Shown here in pieces: positions 1 to 11,381 of a DNA stretch of 64,000 nucleotides. Within the stretch, counting starts at the first letter, position 1, and the number at the start of each line of letters is the position of its first letter. A program made the translations under genes and the position numbers. Below the pieces are notes generated by a model. The model made no database searches, had not been told where the DNA came from, and saw only the letters and a program-made list of their open reading frames with translations. Source of the DNA: Solenopsis invicta (taxonomy: Eukaryota; Arthropoda; Insecta; Hymenoptera; Formicidae); the NCBI RefSeq assembly GCF_016802725.1, contig NC_052669.1, positions 19,497,770 through 19,561,769 on the forward strand. Direction: 5' to 3'.

Positions 1-186
1 AAACGAATATGATTTTAAAAGACATGCAACTCGTAATTAACATCTTATCAATTAATTTATAGAGTTTTAGATAAAGTAATTTCTAAATGTATCTGACCGT
101 ACTATCGTTCGTTTAAATATCAGATGCTTGAATGAGGCTGAGTTAGTCTCATTTGATTTATTTTATTATATATAAACACTCTTAAA

Positions 187-411
187 TACAAGGAAAAAAC
201 GATTTTGTTGAATTTAGAAATTTAACCAGATACAAATCTGAAAATAATGTTGAAAAAATTTTATTGAATTAAAATAATTATGTGAGACGCTCAAGCTAAC
301 TGCTAGAATGTCTCAAAATTTCTGACTTATCACGCTTCTACATAATTATTTTGATGGTCCAACAAAATTATATTCAAAGTATCCAAGTTTTTTATAAAGT
401 TTTTCCGTGTA
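187..411. mobile_element. MITE family A, copy 1
   Basis: The ends are imperfect inverted repeats: left AGGAAAAAACGATTTTGTTG with AGATACAAATCTGAAAATAA, right ATTATTTTGATGG to TTTTTCCGTGTA. The inner motif AAAATAATTATGTGAGA recurs in the copy at 11152. It has no coding capacity. Confidence 0.55.
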
Positions 412-630
412 GATTAGTTAAAAGATAAAATTGATTAATAACATGGGTTTTGTTCAGCCCAGATATCCCAATATCGATTTATAAATTAATAATCTGCCAA
501 GTTTTATGTACCACGAACTTTCTTTGCATAAGTACTTCTCTATCTTGAGTTTCCTACAATTGGTACTTTATGAAAAATAAAGTCGCGGTATTGGGTAAAT
601 GTCATTCAAAAGTTCTTTGTGCTCACTTAC

Positions 631-783
631 GGATGCCACTACTAGGGTTTTGCTCGTTCTGTTCTTGACGTCCTCATCGGCGAGCTTGAGGGACGTCGAT
701 ATCTTCTCCCGTGCTTTCTCGTCATCGTCGATATTCTCGGTGTTCTTCTTCTCGGCATGGATCGAGGACAGTAGCACGACTGC
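631..783 (-). CDS. Internal exon of a putative secreted protein (other exons not found)
   Basis: On the minus strand a strong acceptor (TTTCATTTTCAG, right of 783) and a strong donor (GCATCC|GTAAGTGAGC, left of 631) bracket 51 codons that stay open in phase 0/0. The peptide begins AVVLLSSIHA, which reads as the second half of a cleavable signal peptide. It continues with a charged, probably helical sequence (EKKNTENIDDDEKAREKIST and on to KTLVVAS) containing one NRT sequon. A first exon encoding only the start of a signal peptide is the usual layout of many insect cuticular and other secreted protein genes, but the mature part matches no family I recognise. No fitting first exon was found to the right, and the gene continues beyond the left edge. 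The exon call is good; the function is unknown. Confidence 0.65.
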
Positions 784-2175
784 CTGAAAATGAAACGAAA
801 AGTTGCATTACTGCGCCGCGATATTGCGATAACACAAATTTTATAATTGGGTACCGCGCGAATAATATATTATTAGATAACTTAGTAATTATCACACATA
901 TTTAGAAATTAGTAAAACATCATATACAGCGTATTAGTAAATCTTGAAATTACATTATGCGTTATTACGTCGCTGTCTGCCTAATTAATTGTCAGAAGTG
1001 TTAAAAGGATGTTATCTAAATCTTATTAATACGGTAAATTATAATTAACAGTTAGGTAGGAAATCGCGGCTGATGCGAGCTGAAATATAAATTTTCATAA
1101 GGGAATTAAGTAGCATGTTAATTAAGCAGTGATATCGCTAATTAGTGGGCGTCGCGCGCGAGACGCCGATTTAATTGAATCGCGAGTGAAAACGGCGCGC
1201 GTGGTTCAGCGGGGAGACAATAAAATGCAACTTCCGGAAAGAACAATCGTAACGAGCGTGCAAAGCCGCTATACATAGCCGCGAGTGGACTGGCAAGGAA
1301 GCGTAAATTACGTTACACGTATCTCTTGTTTGCCAAGAACGTGGACCGACTATCGCGCAAGAGATCTTTCCTCGTCTTCCTTTTTTTTACGAAGGAGGAA
1401 GCCTGCCGGAGAAACGTCGGCTGCGCGTTTACGTTCGTTGCACCGGAAGCGCAGTGGCTGCAATGAGCTTTTGCAGAACGCGAGAGATCGCGTCGCGATA
1501 TTGCGCAACCGTCGAAAAAAAAGGGAGCTCCTTAACATCCCGTCGTATAAAGTATTACTTATGCAGATTTAACGGCTCGGTAAATAAGACTTCACTCGAA
1601 TATGTAATTCAATATGTAATTCATGTAATTTCGGCCTGGACTTGAATTTAGTGAAAGTAAATATGGTCGTAAGTTTCATTTAAGGCTGGCTCTTGGCAAC
1701 CCGTAATTGGATGACTTGATGAATTTATTTTCCAATTTAATTATTTTCAACTAAACGAGTTAATTATCATGAGTAAGAGATAATTATGTTGAAAGCCAGC
1801 CATTAGCTGTAAACGCTAGATTTATACTCGACGTATTAATGAATGGGAGGCGATATTGTACTTATTGGTGCTCAAGTTTCATCAATGATTAGCAAATTGG
1901 ATCGTTATTCTTATGATTAACGCTTATTAATTTCTTGTGCCTCGACGATTATTGGAACAAAACCGCTTTATTCGTAAGCGAATATCTCTTCTCGATACTC
2001 TACTAAAGGCAACTTAGTTTCGCTAACGTACGATCGAGCTTGGGGCAACAAATGCAGGATGCAACTACACGCGCGCACGTGAGAATGCATTATCCACGAT
2101 ATATCACGCGATGCAGTATGCGCCTCCAACCCTAAGAGAACCCACTTCTCAGCTTAAATGCCTCGACTATTATCT

Positions 2176-2437
2176 AGTCATTAAAAATGTATTTCTTTTT
2201 AATTTGGTGAAATGTGTGAGAGGATAAGTCGAGCGGTGCTTACTGGTTTATAAGCAAATTTATAAAAGTTAGAAATTCTGCGAGTCTTCTCAGCTTTAAC
2301 GAAGAACAACGCCTCCACAATTAACCAGTCATTAAAAATGTATTTCTTCTCAATTTTGTGAAACGTGTGCAAAAATAGAACGAACAATGCTTATTTATTA
2401 TACATAAATTTTTGAAAGTTAGAAATGATGCTCATTT
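2176..2437. repeat. Two-copy tandem repeat, period about 151 bp
   Basis: AGTCATTAAAAATGTATTTC occurs at 2176 and 2326. It is followed in both copies by AATTT-GTGAAA-GTGTG, GCTTA-T and AAAGTTAGAAAT. The second copy is slightly shorter. Confidence 0.75.
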
Positions 2438-3390
2438 AAGATTAGAGAATGAAAGGGAAATGTAAGTTGGAAGAAGGAAAAGGATTTTTCCAATTTTTGT
2501 CAAGGTTGAAGTAATTTTTCCTCATTATTAAAATAAACTCATTATTAAAATAACAATACAGAAATATTTAAAAAATTGTATTTAATATTTATATAATTAA
2601 CGTTATTGTTATAACATTTTCTGTTTCTTTTATTTGATTCTATTATGATTAAAGATCTATTGTGCCTATTATTTTATAATCGACGTAACGACCCAATAAT
2701 CGTCGAGCAGACGATTTCACTGTGTGTTCAACGGACTCTTCGACAATAAACAAAATTGCGTGACTGCGTTTGAGCATTTCGTGATGTATACTTCGAGCCG
2801 ATATCCATATTTATCGCGTTGATAAAGAGCATTCGCGAATTCTCGCGCGAGAGCAAACTCGGTGTTTCAGTGTGTATGTGTGTGGATGTGCAAAACATCT
2901 ATTACTTTTCCTCATTCCAGCGAGCGACTGGATCAAGGTCGCGACAAAGGTTGTTCCACTTTAAATCAGGTAAACGCAGAGAGCATCAAACGGTCAGAAA
3001 TCCAATAAAACAAGGAACTTCATTCATTTAATCCCAGTAATAAGAAATAACTTTCTTTAAAAGCGCGATTTTTTTTCTCTTAAAAATAACAGCTAATAAA
3101 GTCAACAATCTCATCTTTGCAGCTATTGATGACAAATTGATCTCATAATTATTTTTTGTCAATTTGGTTGAAATGTGCTACTTTGAAAAAAATTCTTTTA
3201 CATGAAAATATTATGAAAGTTTCTCCTCCATTTGGAATAGTTATCGCCATAAGCTTTAAAAATTTCAAAGCTAAAGGGAAGAAATCAACAGCAATTAACC
3301 ACTAAATTAAAATCGGAACAGCAATAAGAAATTCCAATATTTTCAATCAGCCACAAAAGATAACTTCATCGAGAAGAAAGCTGTCAACTA

Positions 3391-3555
3391 AAAGAAATTC
3401 GTTAATTTGGTTAAATTTTTCAGCTCGATTAAGTTCCTTCGGTTTAAGTATTTAACTATAATTTTGATAAATATTTTTAAATCAATACTTAAACTGAAGA
3501 AACTTAATCGAATTGAAAAATTTAGTCAAGTTAATAAATCTTTTTCTCGGTGTAC
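3391..3555. mobile_element. MITE family B, copy 1
   Basis: This is a long imperfect palindrome: GTTAATTTGGTTAAATTTTT, TCGATTAAGTTCCTTCGGTT and AAGTATTTAA on the left face their inverse on the right (CAATACTTAAACTGAAGAAA to TTTAGTCAAGTTAATAAATC). The right terminus is TTTTTCTCGGTGTA. A related copy lies at 51578. Confidence 0.65.
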
Positions 3556-3819
3556 ACATCGCCGAAAGAAAACTGAATCTTACCAGCAACGCCCAGTACG
3601 ACCGTCCTATCCTCATCCTAATAAACCACTAAGACTCATCAACAGTTTCAGTCACAACCGACTTACAATTATGATCTTGTCACTGTCACTTGCACTGCAA
3701 TTATTTATCAATCTCTCAGCACTATCATGGAGCAATTTCATTAAACACTCAACGAAAGAAATTTTCCTCACAAACACTGCGTGTGCTCGCGGAGCAGCTC
3801 GATGACCGACAAGTCAAAC

Positions 3820-4188
3820 TCAAATACGAAGGACCTCCGTTCTGGAAGGATCTCCGTCCGTTCGCCAAATCCACCTGCTGCTAATCTGCTCTTTGAACTG
3901 GCGCGAAACATCAGCTCTCTCGTGGTGGTAGGAGACGAAGAGCCTCCCCGCGTGGTCCACGTGGGGATAATGTAGGAACACGGGATCTCCCCCTCGTGCA
4001 GCCGTGACCGAGAAAACCAGACCGCCGTCGGGTTGGTGGATAAGCGTGTCGTACCGAAGAGAAGGAAGAAGTCGGCCAGCCGCGAGCTCCTCCTCTCCGT
4101 CCGTGCGAGAGAGCGCGGCTTTACTCTCGGTCAATAGATTACACGCAGCATCGCACACTTGTACTACGGTATACAAGGTGTTCCAGGT
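3820..4188 (-). other. Unassigned open reading frame, possibly a coding remnant
   Basis: About 120 codons are open on the minus strand with balanced amino-acid use, for example TDGEEELAAGRLLPSLRYDT, GGLVFSVTAARGGDPVFLHY and HVDHAGRLFVSYHHERADVS. The local base composition is markedly more GC-rich than the flanks. There is no ATG at its upstream end. That end runs into the terminal repeat of a transposon-like element that starts at 4170. It could be an old exon cut by the insertion or a chance ORF in a GC-rich patch. No family is recognised. Confidence 0.2.
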
Positions 4189-4476
4189 TCACCGCACTTT
4201 CTTCTGTCTACCTAATTATTGTCTCATCAATTAAAAAAAATCTTTCCTAAAGGACGTCGAAGAGATTGCTTCTATGCAACGAACTTTTAACGATTTTATG
4301 AATTAAACTTTAGTTAATTGGACTAAACTTCTTCCTTATTTTTTTTTTATTTAATCTAAAATATTATAAAGGTATCTAAAATTTAAAAGAAATAATTTTG
4401 TCTAAAAAAAAATTTGATTTTAAATTGGTTGGAGAATTAAATTAAAGGAAATGAGAAGAACGTGGGACACCATATA
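4170..4476. mobile_element. Short TIR element (non-autonomous)
   Basis: TATACAAGGTGTTCCAGGTTC at the left and the inverse of GAACGTGGGACACCATATAC at the right match at about 16 of 21 positions. The 300-bp interior is AT-rich with no ORF. Termini of the GGTGTCCCA kind are common on insect DNA elements in general; the family here is not identified. Confidence 0.45.
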
Positions 4477-7400
4477 CACTAGCGTTATACTCATCACATT
4501 AACAGATGATCAACACGCTGTTCTTTCGGTGATTACTGTTCCGGATCTCATACTTTCGATGTGACACCCTATTGTCGAGAAAGTTTTTCTTCGCGATTGA
4601 TCATAGCAATCTTTTTGTCGCGTGCGTGAAGCAGGTGACTCTACAGATCTACGGACAGAATGTCTTCAACCTATATTTACCGATAGAAAGTCCGGATTTT
4701 TTCTAATTAATTTTGGGCTACCTGTCCTCAATGCGTATGAATTGTAAATTAAAATTAAGATCTTATCAATATATTTTTCAAATATTTTTCTATTAATTCT
4801 ATCTATTAATTCTAAAAATTCAGTGTATTCTGATAAATAAAAGATTACTTAACATTATTTTGAGAAATGTTAAATTGCGTTAGACGGAGAAAGACACAGG
4901 CACTTTTACTAGTTACTCCAAGTCTATTTGAATTGTCACGCATGATTCAACTCCAGGACCAGCGCTTTCGAAAACACGTTTTTATTATCATAAGATCTCA
5001 CGCTTGGCTGGCTACTTAGATACTCGTCTCTTTAGAAAATGGCATATCGTCGAAAGAAATTAATCGGTATAAGTACCATAATGAATTAAAGGATACAGTT
5101 ATTTTCTCTCTATAATTGCCATCTTTTTCTTTTTATAGCCCGATTATATGATTGTTTAGAGAAAGTTACCTAATTTTGTGCTTGATATTTTCTGTATGAT
5201 GAGATATCGATTATGTGCTTCATTGTTTTTGATGCACTCATCGTGACGTATTTCAGAAACTGCATTTAATAACAAGTCTGCTTTGCGTGAGCCAATTGTC
5301 TCATTTGCAGAATTAAATGTCGGGCGATTAAGATCTAAATTAAGAATTGTATAATACCGCATTTATTCTTAGAAATTGCATGCAATCGTGAACTTTCTCA
5401 CCTTGGACTAAGTCACATTAAATTACTTGGAAAGTGCACCAAGCACTGTAATATCGAGTAATCTAAGTAACAATAATCGTGAAAAAGTAAACGGCGAAAG
5501 TGCTATTTTGCATATGCGGCAATATTTGCGTCCATTTCAGCAAGAGACACATTAACGTGATAAGATCGCGTTAAGCACGAATATAAAAAATACTTTCTAT
5601 TAATTATATTTTGCATGCATTATGATTTGTCATTAGTGCGTTTTTAATATGCATTTTTCGACTCTCTCATTTTCGCGAAATCTAAATTTCGCTGATACTT
5701 ATATCTGTATCTGTCTAATATAAAATTCAAATATATGTTATAAGCTAAATCTAAAATCTGTGTTTAAGAATAATTTAAGTGTCGCCTTTTTCCTACACAA
5801 ATCAATTAAGATGCGTTTTTGCCCCATAAATTTAATTTTTGCAAATATATTAATTTTTACACGGAGAGAAAATTTTTTTTAATAAAAAAAAACACATTTG
5901 CTTAAAATCATATGTTTTGATGCAAGCATCTGTTTGTTCTGTTTAAGTAAATAGACGTTACCTTAAGTACATAAATTTGTACTTTATATTTTTTCTATTT
6001 AAATAATTTTGATGACAAATAAGCTAACAATATTATTAAACTTGAATAAATTGTTTTCTTAGATTAAAAAAATCTGATTCTCTTGGATATAAAAATAATG
6101 TAACAGTAAAAACGTTCTAGAACTGCAAAAAAATGTTATTTTATTTACACAAATAAAATATGTCAATTAAGAAATTTTTAACTTGACTGCAAATAAATAA
6201 GCTGTCGAGACCCGCCAAGTAAATAATTTTTTTGTGTCAAATAAATTTTTTTTTTTGTAATTTTTCGTATGTACAGCTATAAACTTTTAATGACAATTTA
6301 TAATTTATAATTAAAATTTATCACACGTAGATATTATTAGCAGCAGAAAAACTGCATTCAATATTCGAAGAAGAATTTCCAGGATATTTTCATTTTCGGG
6401 AAAGTAACGGGAACTAACGTACGGCTTAAAACCTTTTTTTACGACAATGACTTTCTTCTTCGTGGAGACAACGATGCGCCCGAAATTCGCTGCAGCTTTA
6501 TTCCGCTCGGAAATTCCTTCGGTTTCCCCGTCGAACTCCGAACTCCGTTTCTAACAACAGCTGCTTGATGACGACGGAAGGGGTGAAAGCGGCGATTCTG
6601 CGCTACGCTCAAATAGCATTTCAACGTACGATAGGCAGTACTTACTGTCCTCGGTTACGCACGCCGTCGTTAGAAGCTGTTTAACCGGTACGCGTTAAAT
6701 TGTTTCAGAGAAGTCGCGAATAAAGCAGCTAATTTTCCGATATTAAGAATTACCAGCCTACTTTCGTGATGAGTATTGATGCATACGGAATAAAGGACAC
6801 TTTTTCCAGGAAACGAGGCCATTAAGACCTTTTTTTATTACCAGCGAGGTTGTCTTGAAATCATTATGTTCTTTAACAATCGAACTATTACACTTTCACA
6901 AAGAAATTAAATATAAAAGTGTAATTACGTGATCTTGGGAAAAAAAAGAGCGAGTTATAAGGTGGTGACGTTTAAAAATGTACAAAATACGTATCATTGA
7001 ACGACATAAATAATGGAATAAGAAAATTTCCGCTTTATTACAGTGTTATTTAAAATTAATTAAAAAATTATAAATAATTTACCTCGTTAAAGGCTGCTCT
7101 GCTATGACGGCTTCTCTCGTTGCTTAATAAGGTGCTCGACAGACAGGTGATCGATATACACAAGTTCACCGTGAGTCTTTTGCCGTCCCGTAAATCGACA
7201 TTACGTGACCTGGCGATGTTATCATCTAGGAGTGAGTAGAATAAATGCTGTAAAGCGTGAGAATGTAAATTCGGATGTTAAGGCGAGCGTGGGAAGAAGC
7301 AACAATCGAAAAGCGAAACGGAAGTCTTCCGGTTCACAGAAATTCTCTATGGAATTGTATGATAAATCTTTTTCTCGAAAAGTCTATTAGAATTATTAAA

Positions 7401-9109
7401 TAATTATACGAAAGACGTAACTCGATCATTTAGAATATCTCTGTTGCTTTTAATGATACGAGAAAGTATTAAAGGAATACGTTGCTCGTTATAAAGAAAT
7501 AAATATTTTTTATACTTATTATTTTACAAGATTTCGAAATCATTTACGTTTTTTTTTTTTTTAAATGAGCATATTCTCATTAATTCAGTACGTAATAATG
7601 TAATAACAAAACAAATCCAACTATAGGATACCTTCACATCAAAATGACGTTAAATATAAAAAAGAATTATATTTAAATGTCTTTAAGGGGCAACCATGGT
7701 TAAATTTATTTTTTTTTATGCACTATGTTTGTACTACTGTTAATGAAAAAAGCCATTCCATTAGGAAAAAAATATTGGTGATTTTTAACTGATGAAATTA
7801 CAGCAAATACTCTGTATATAATATCTTTAAGATGTAACATAGATATTTATATCTTCAAGATAATTTATGTGTTTTTCTCTTCTTTTCCGAAACGGGACGT
7901 CGTTAAATTTTTGCAGATAAGTGAGCCACTCAAACAATTCTCGCGTGGCATGAGTCCCGTTCTGGAAACAGGTTTACTCTTATTTTTTAATCGCCGCTTT
8001 GAAATTTCTTCGTATCATTCTTCCCTTTCCGGATTCACGTCCGAATCGCGGACAGGTGAAACGCCGCCGACCAGGAGAGTCGCAGGAAATGTGGGTCGTG
8101 TCTTACGAATCTCCACGTTCGCAAAATTGATGCTGATTAGAACGAAGCGAAACGATCAGAGATTTTCAATGAACGCTGTGAAGATGCCATTGAAGACGTA
8201 TTACGAGAATAATCGTCTTACAAAATTACATTCATCACATTAGATAATCATTAGTAATAAAATGAGAGAGGGATAAAACACTTTATGATTTCAAAAATAT
8301 CGCACGATTCGATTATCTAATTTCCGTATAGAGATATTTCGTTCTGCTACACTTGTTCTCAGTTCTTCACACTTTTAGGATACCTATGTAATATGAAACG
8401 TGCTTATGTCTTTACACAAACTAAAGTGGGACAGCCTGAGTAGCTCTTCGTAGTCTAATCTCGTATTCCAGTACCCTGAATATCTAAATATTCTAACGAC
8501 TTGTAGCGGGAAACCGAAGGAAGCTGTGAATCAGCATGGTGAAGCTATATGTATACATGGCTTTCCTAACGCTCGATTTCTAAAAGATTACGATGATAGG
8601 CAGCTTTGGGAAAAATAAGCAAATAAAGAAAAAAGTAAGGTGAGATATTGGGTGGTGTTATGAATGAAAGTGGAACGCGGGTCGTTCGCGGATCTTCCCT
8701 TGATTGCGCTTCGATCCTTAACTCCCACGGATTAGAAAGGAGCGCACGAGGGTTATGACTGCGGGGCTCTCAGACGATTCTGCGGCGAAAGTCTTTCGCG
8801 CGTTAAAGATAGTCGGACGTTGACATTTTTGTCGCCGTCGCATGCGTACCACCTCGATGAAATTGAGCGTGAACCCTGTGAAATGGTTTATCATAATTAC
8901 ATGTAATCGCGAAAGATCCGGAGATCAGAGATCCGTCTGGGAAATAGAGAAAGTCCTTGTAAATCACTGTAGTCACAGATGTAATGATAAGAAATTATAG
9001 TGCGAAGACTAGAAGAAATGTAATTGTTCACACGAAAAAATAAAATAAAATGAAGTAATGTAATAATGTTAAAAAGAAAATACTTCAAAATGCTATGATT
9101 ATTTAAATA

Positions 9110-9341
9110 TTGGGTTGGTCAATAATTTTATGCGGTTTTTGCCTCATAGATGAGATGGTTTTTTTTACTGAGAAAAACAGGAAGTTCATTGATCGAGGAA
9201 TTATGAAGCCGAAAGATGACAAGAGATAGTAAATAACAGCCAATTTCTTGAAAAAGTTATTACCTTCTATTAAAAAAAAAAAAAAGAAATTATCTTTCTT
9301 TTACAGGTAAAAAAATCACACAGAATTAATGACCAACCCAA
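9110..9341. mobile_element. Mariner-like non-autonomous remnant
   Basis: The left end TTGGGTTGGTCAATAATTTT and the inverted right end AATTAATGACCAACCCAA form terminal repeats of about 30 bp of the mariner type; a TA dinucleotide precedes the left end. The 170-bp interior carries no intact transposase frame. The terminal sequence TTGGGTTGGTCA is characteristic of insect mariner elements. Confidence 0.7.
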
Positions 9342-11151
9342 CAGCAAACATCTCAAGTGTATTTGCTCTTTACTAAACTTCCGTTAGAAAATTAATGCGG
9401 AAAGTTCCTCTGCTTTTATTACAAGGTCTTCGTTAAATCGTATCCCACACATTCATAATTGAAATTTATCGCTGTTTCGCGAAGATCGATCGCTTAGCAC
9501 GTCGATCGACGTCGATGTTTCATCTAATTGAACTTTCGAAAGTATACGCTAAAAACATGATTAGTTTCTCCATTTAAGAGACATCATCATCATCAGTCAA
9601 TGTGCTGATTAAAGAAATATATGACGTATCATCTTGAAAAGATCAGTGAAGTTCTCATTTTACTTCCTTAATACTCAGAAAGGTGCAATATCATGGACGT
9701 GTGACGAAAATCAATTGATTCTCTCCCACTTTAGTCTTATCGCAATTACTATAATTCTCGATCCTCGTGCTTTCAAAAAAAAAGAAAAACTAGAACTATA
9801 TGCAAGTTATGCTTTTAGATTGGCCCAATTTTTCTGCCTTCTGAAATGTCGACCCTTTGAAACAAATGAGTTTTTTGTTAGCAGTAAGTGGCAATCGTTT
9901 TCTCTTCCATCATACTTTTCGATTTGTACTGTCTTTTTTACATTCGGGGAAAGATCGATTTGATTGGACCTTAGTGTCGCGAGATAATCCGATACATCGC
10001 TTCGTCATCGAAAGCGAGGGAATCCGTTGCCTTAAACGAGTGTGGGATATTTTATGGTTATTTCCCGAGATTTCAGGAATGCGATCCAATTTACGATAAC
10101 GATCCACAGCATCGGACACACGTCGTACTTGTCCCGGGCATCTCGAAGAGCGAAGACAACTGCACGGGACGGATAAGTGCGCCTCGCCTCTGTGGATACT
10201 CTATCACGGATACTGACGAGAGTAAGCCGATACTTACGACTTCGAGGCACGAATCCAAGAACCAAGGCCGCTATTACATAAAAACCTGATTACGGCTTGC
10301 ACGGTGGAAGTTAAATGTAAAAATTAATTGCGCGATTACTCGCGCGCAAGTAAAAAAGTGCCCCAACTCTTGATATAGTAAATATGTTTTTCTGCAATGA
10401 TAAAATGCAGACATGCGTAACATTAATCTTAATTATTGTTATATATTCCCGCAGTCTCCGGAATATATTAAAAAATTTATAAAGTTATAACGGCATTTAT
10501 TATTTTCATTCAATCGTGTTATTAAAAAATAATCTTTTTTCTGAGAAATTTTTTTTTTAAGAAAATGCAGGAACACACAAGAGGCCAAAAACCTGTTTCT
10601 CTTAAAACGCCGTTATTACTCATACGTTTCTTTTTGATTCTGTAAGTTACAGTAAGTTAAACCGATACAAGATCGTTCCACTCGCGTGAGCAAATCGTGG
10701 CGATGGGGAGGTCTTAATTAATTTCATTAAGCCGTTTCCTTCGCGCCTTTGCATCTGTAAATGGTGATCGCCAGATCGATATCCCGGTCGGGAATCTGAT
10801 TCTTTCGACCTTGCCTCCTTCTCCTCCTGGGTACAGTGCGGTGGCACATGTAAATCTCCGCTGTCCACCTCCTTTTAGCCCGCGGACTTTGACAAAACGC
10901 GCCGGACGTATTTGCATACCGCGCCTTTATCTCCTCCGGTGCGCGTTCGCGCGCATAAATCCATATTCACGTTGCAGTAAATCTGCGGCGCCCGTCGCGA
11001 ACGCGATTTCATAAATCACGAGGACCGAAGGCGAAACCCGCCTTCTAATTGAAAGAGAAGGAAGCGTCTTCGGTTGCCCAGGAGTAACCCCGAGAGAAAA
11101 TCCTGCACTGTGATCTTCTTTATTTCAACACTTTCGGCAATCCGATATCTA

Positions 11152-11381
11152 TACACGGAAAGAACAATTTTACTGTAGTATCTAAAAATTTAGCTAGATA
11201 CAGAGTAGAAAATTTTATGTTGGACTATCAAAATAATTATGTGAGAAATTTAAACGTGATGATATTGATGCAAACAGTTTTGACAGTCTAGCTGTCAGTT
11301 TACACGTTCAATGTAAATTTTTTAATGGTTCAACATAATTATTTTCAGATCTGTATTTCAGTAAAATTGTCCTTTTCGTGT
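11152..11381. mobile_element. MITE family A, copy 2
   Basis: The left end TACACGGAAAGAACAATTTT is an imperfect inverted repeat of the right end AAAATTGTCCTTTTCGTGT. A second inner inverted pair is present (TTGGACTATCAAAATAATTA against GGTTCAACATAATTATTTTC). It shares AAAATAATTATGTGAGA with copy 1. It is a non-autonomous element of about 230 bp. Confidence 0.65.

Noticed and set aside
10647..11014. GC-rich overlapping ORFs on both strands
   Set aside because: Both strands and several frames are open, as expected of a CpG-rich patch. None has protein-family features.
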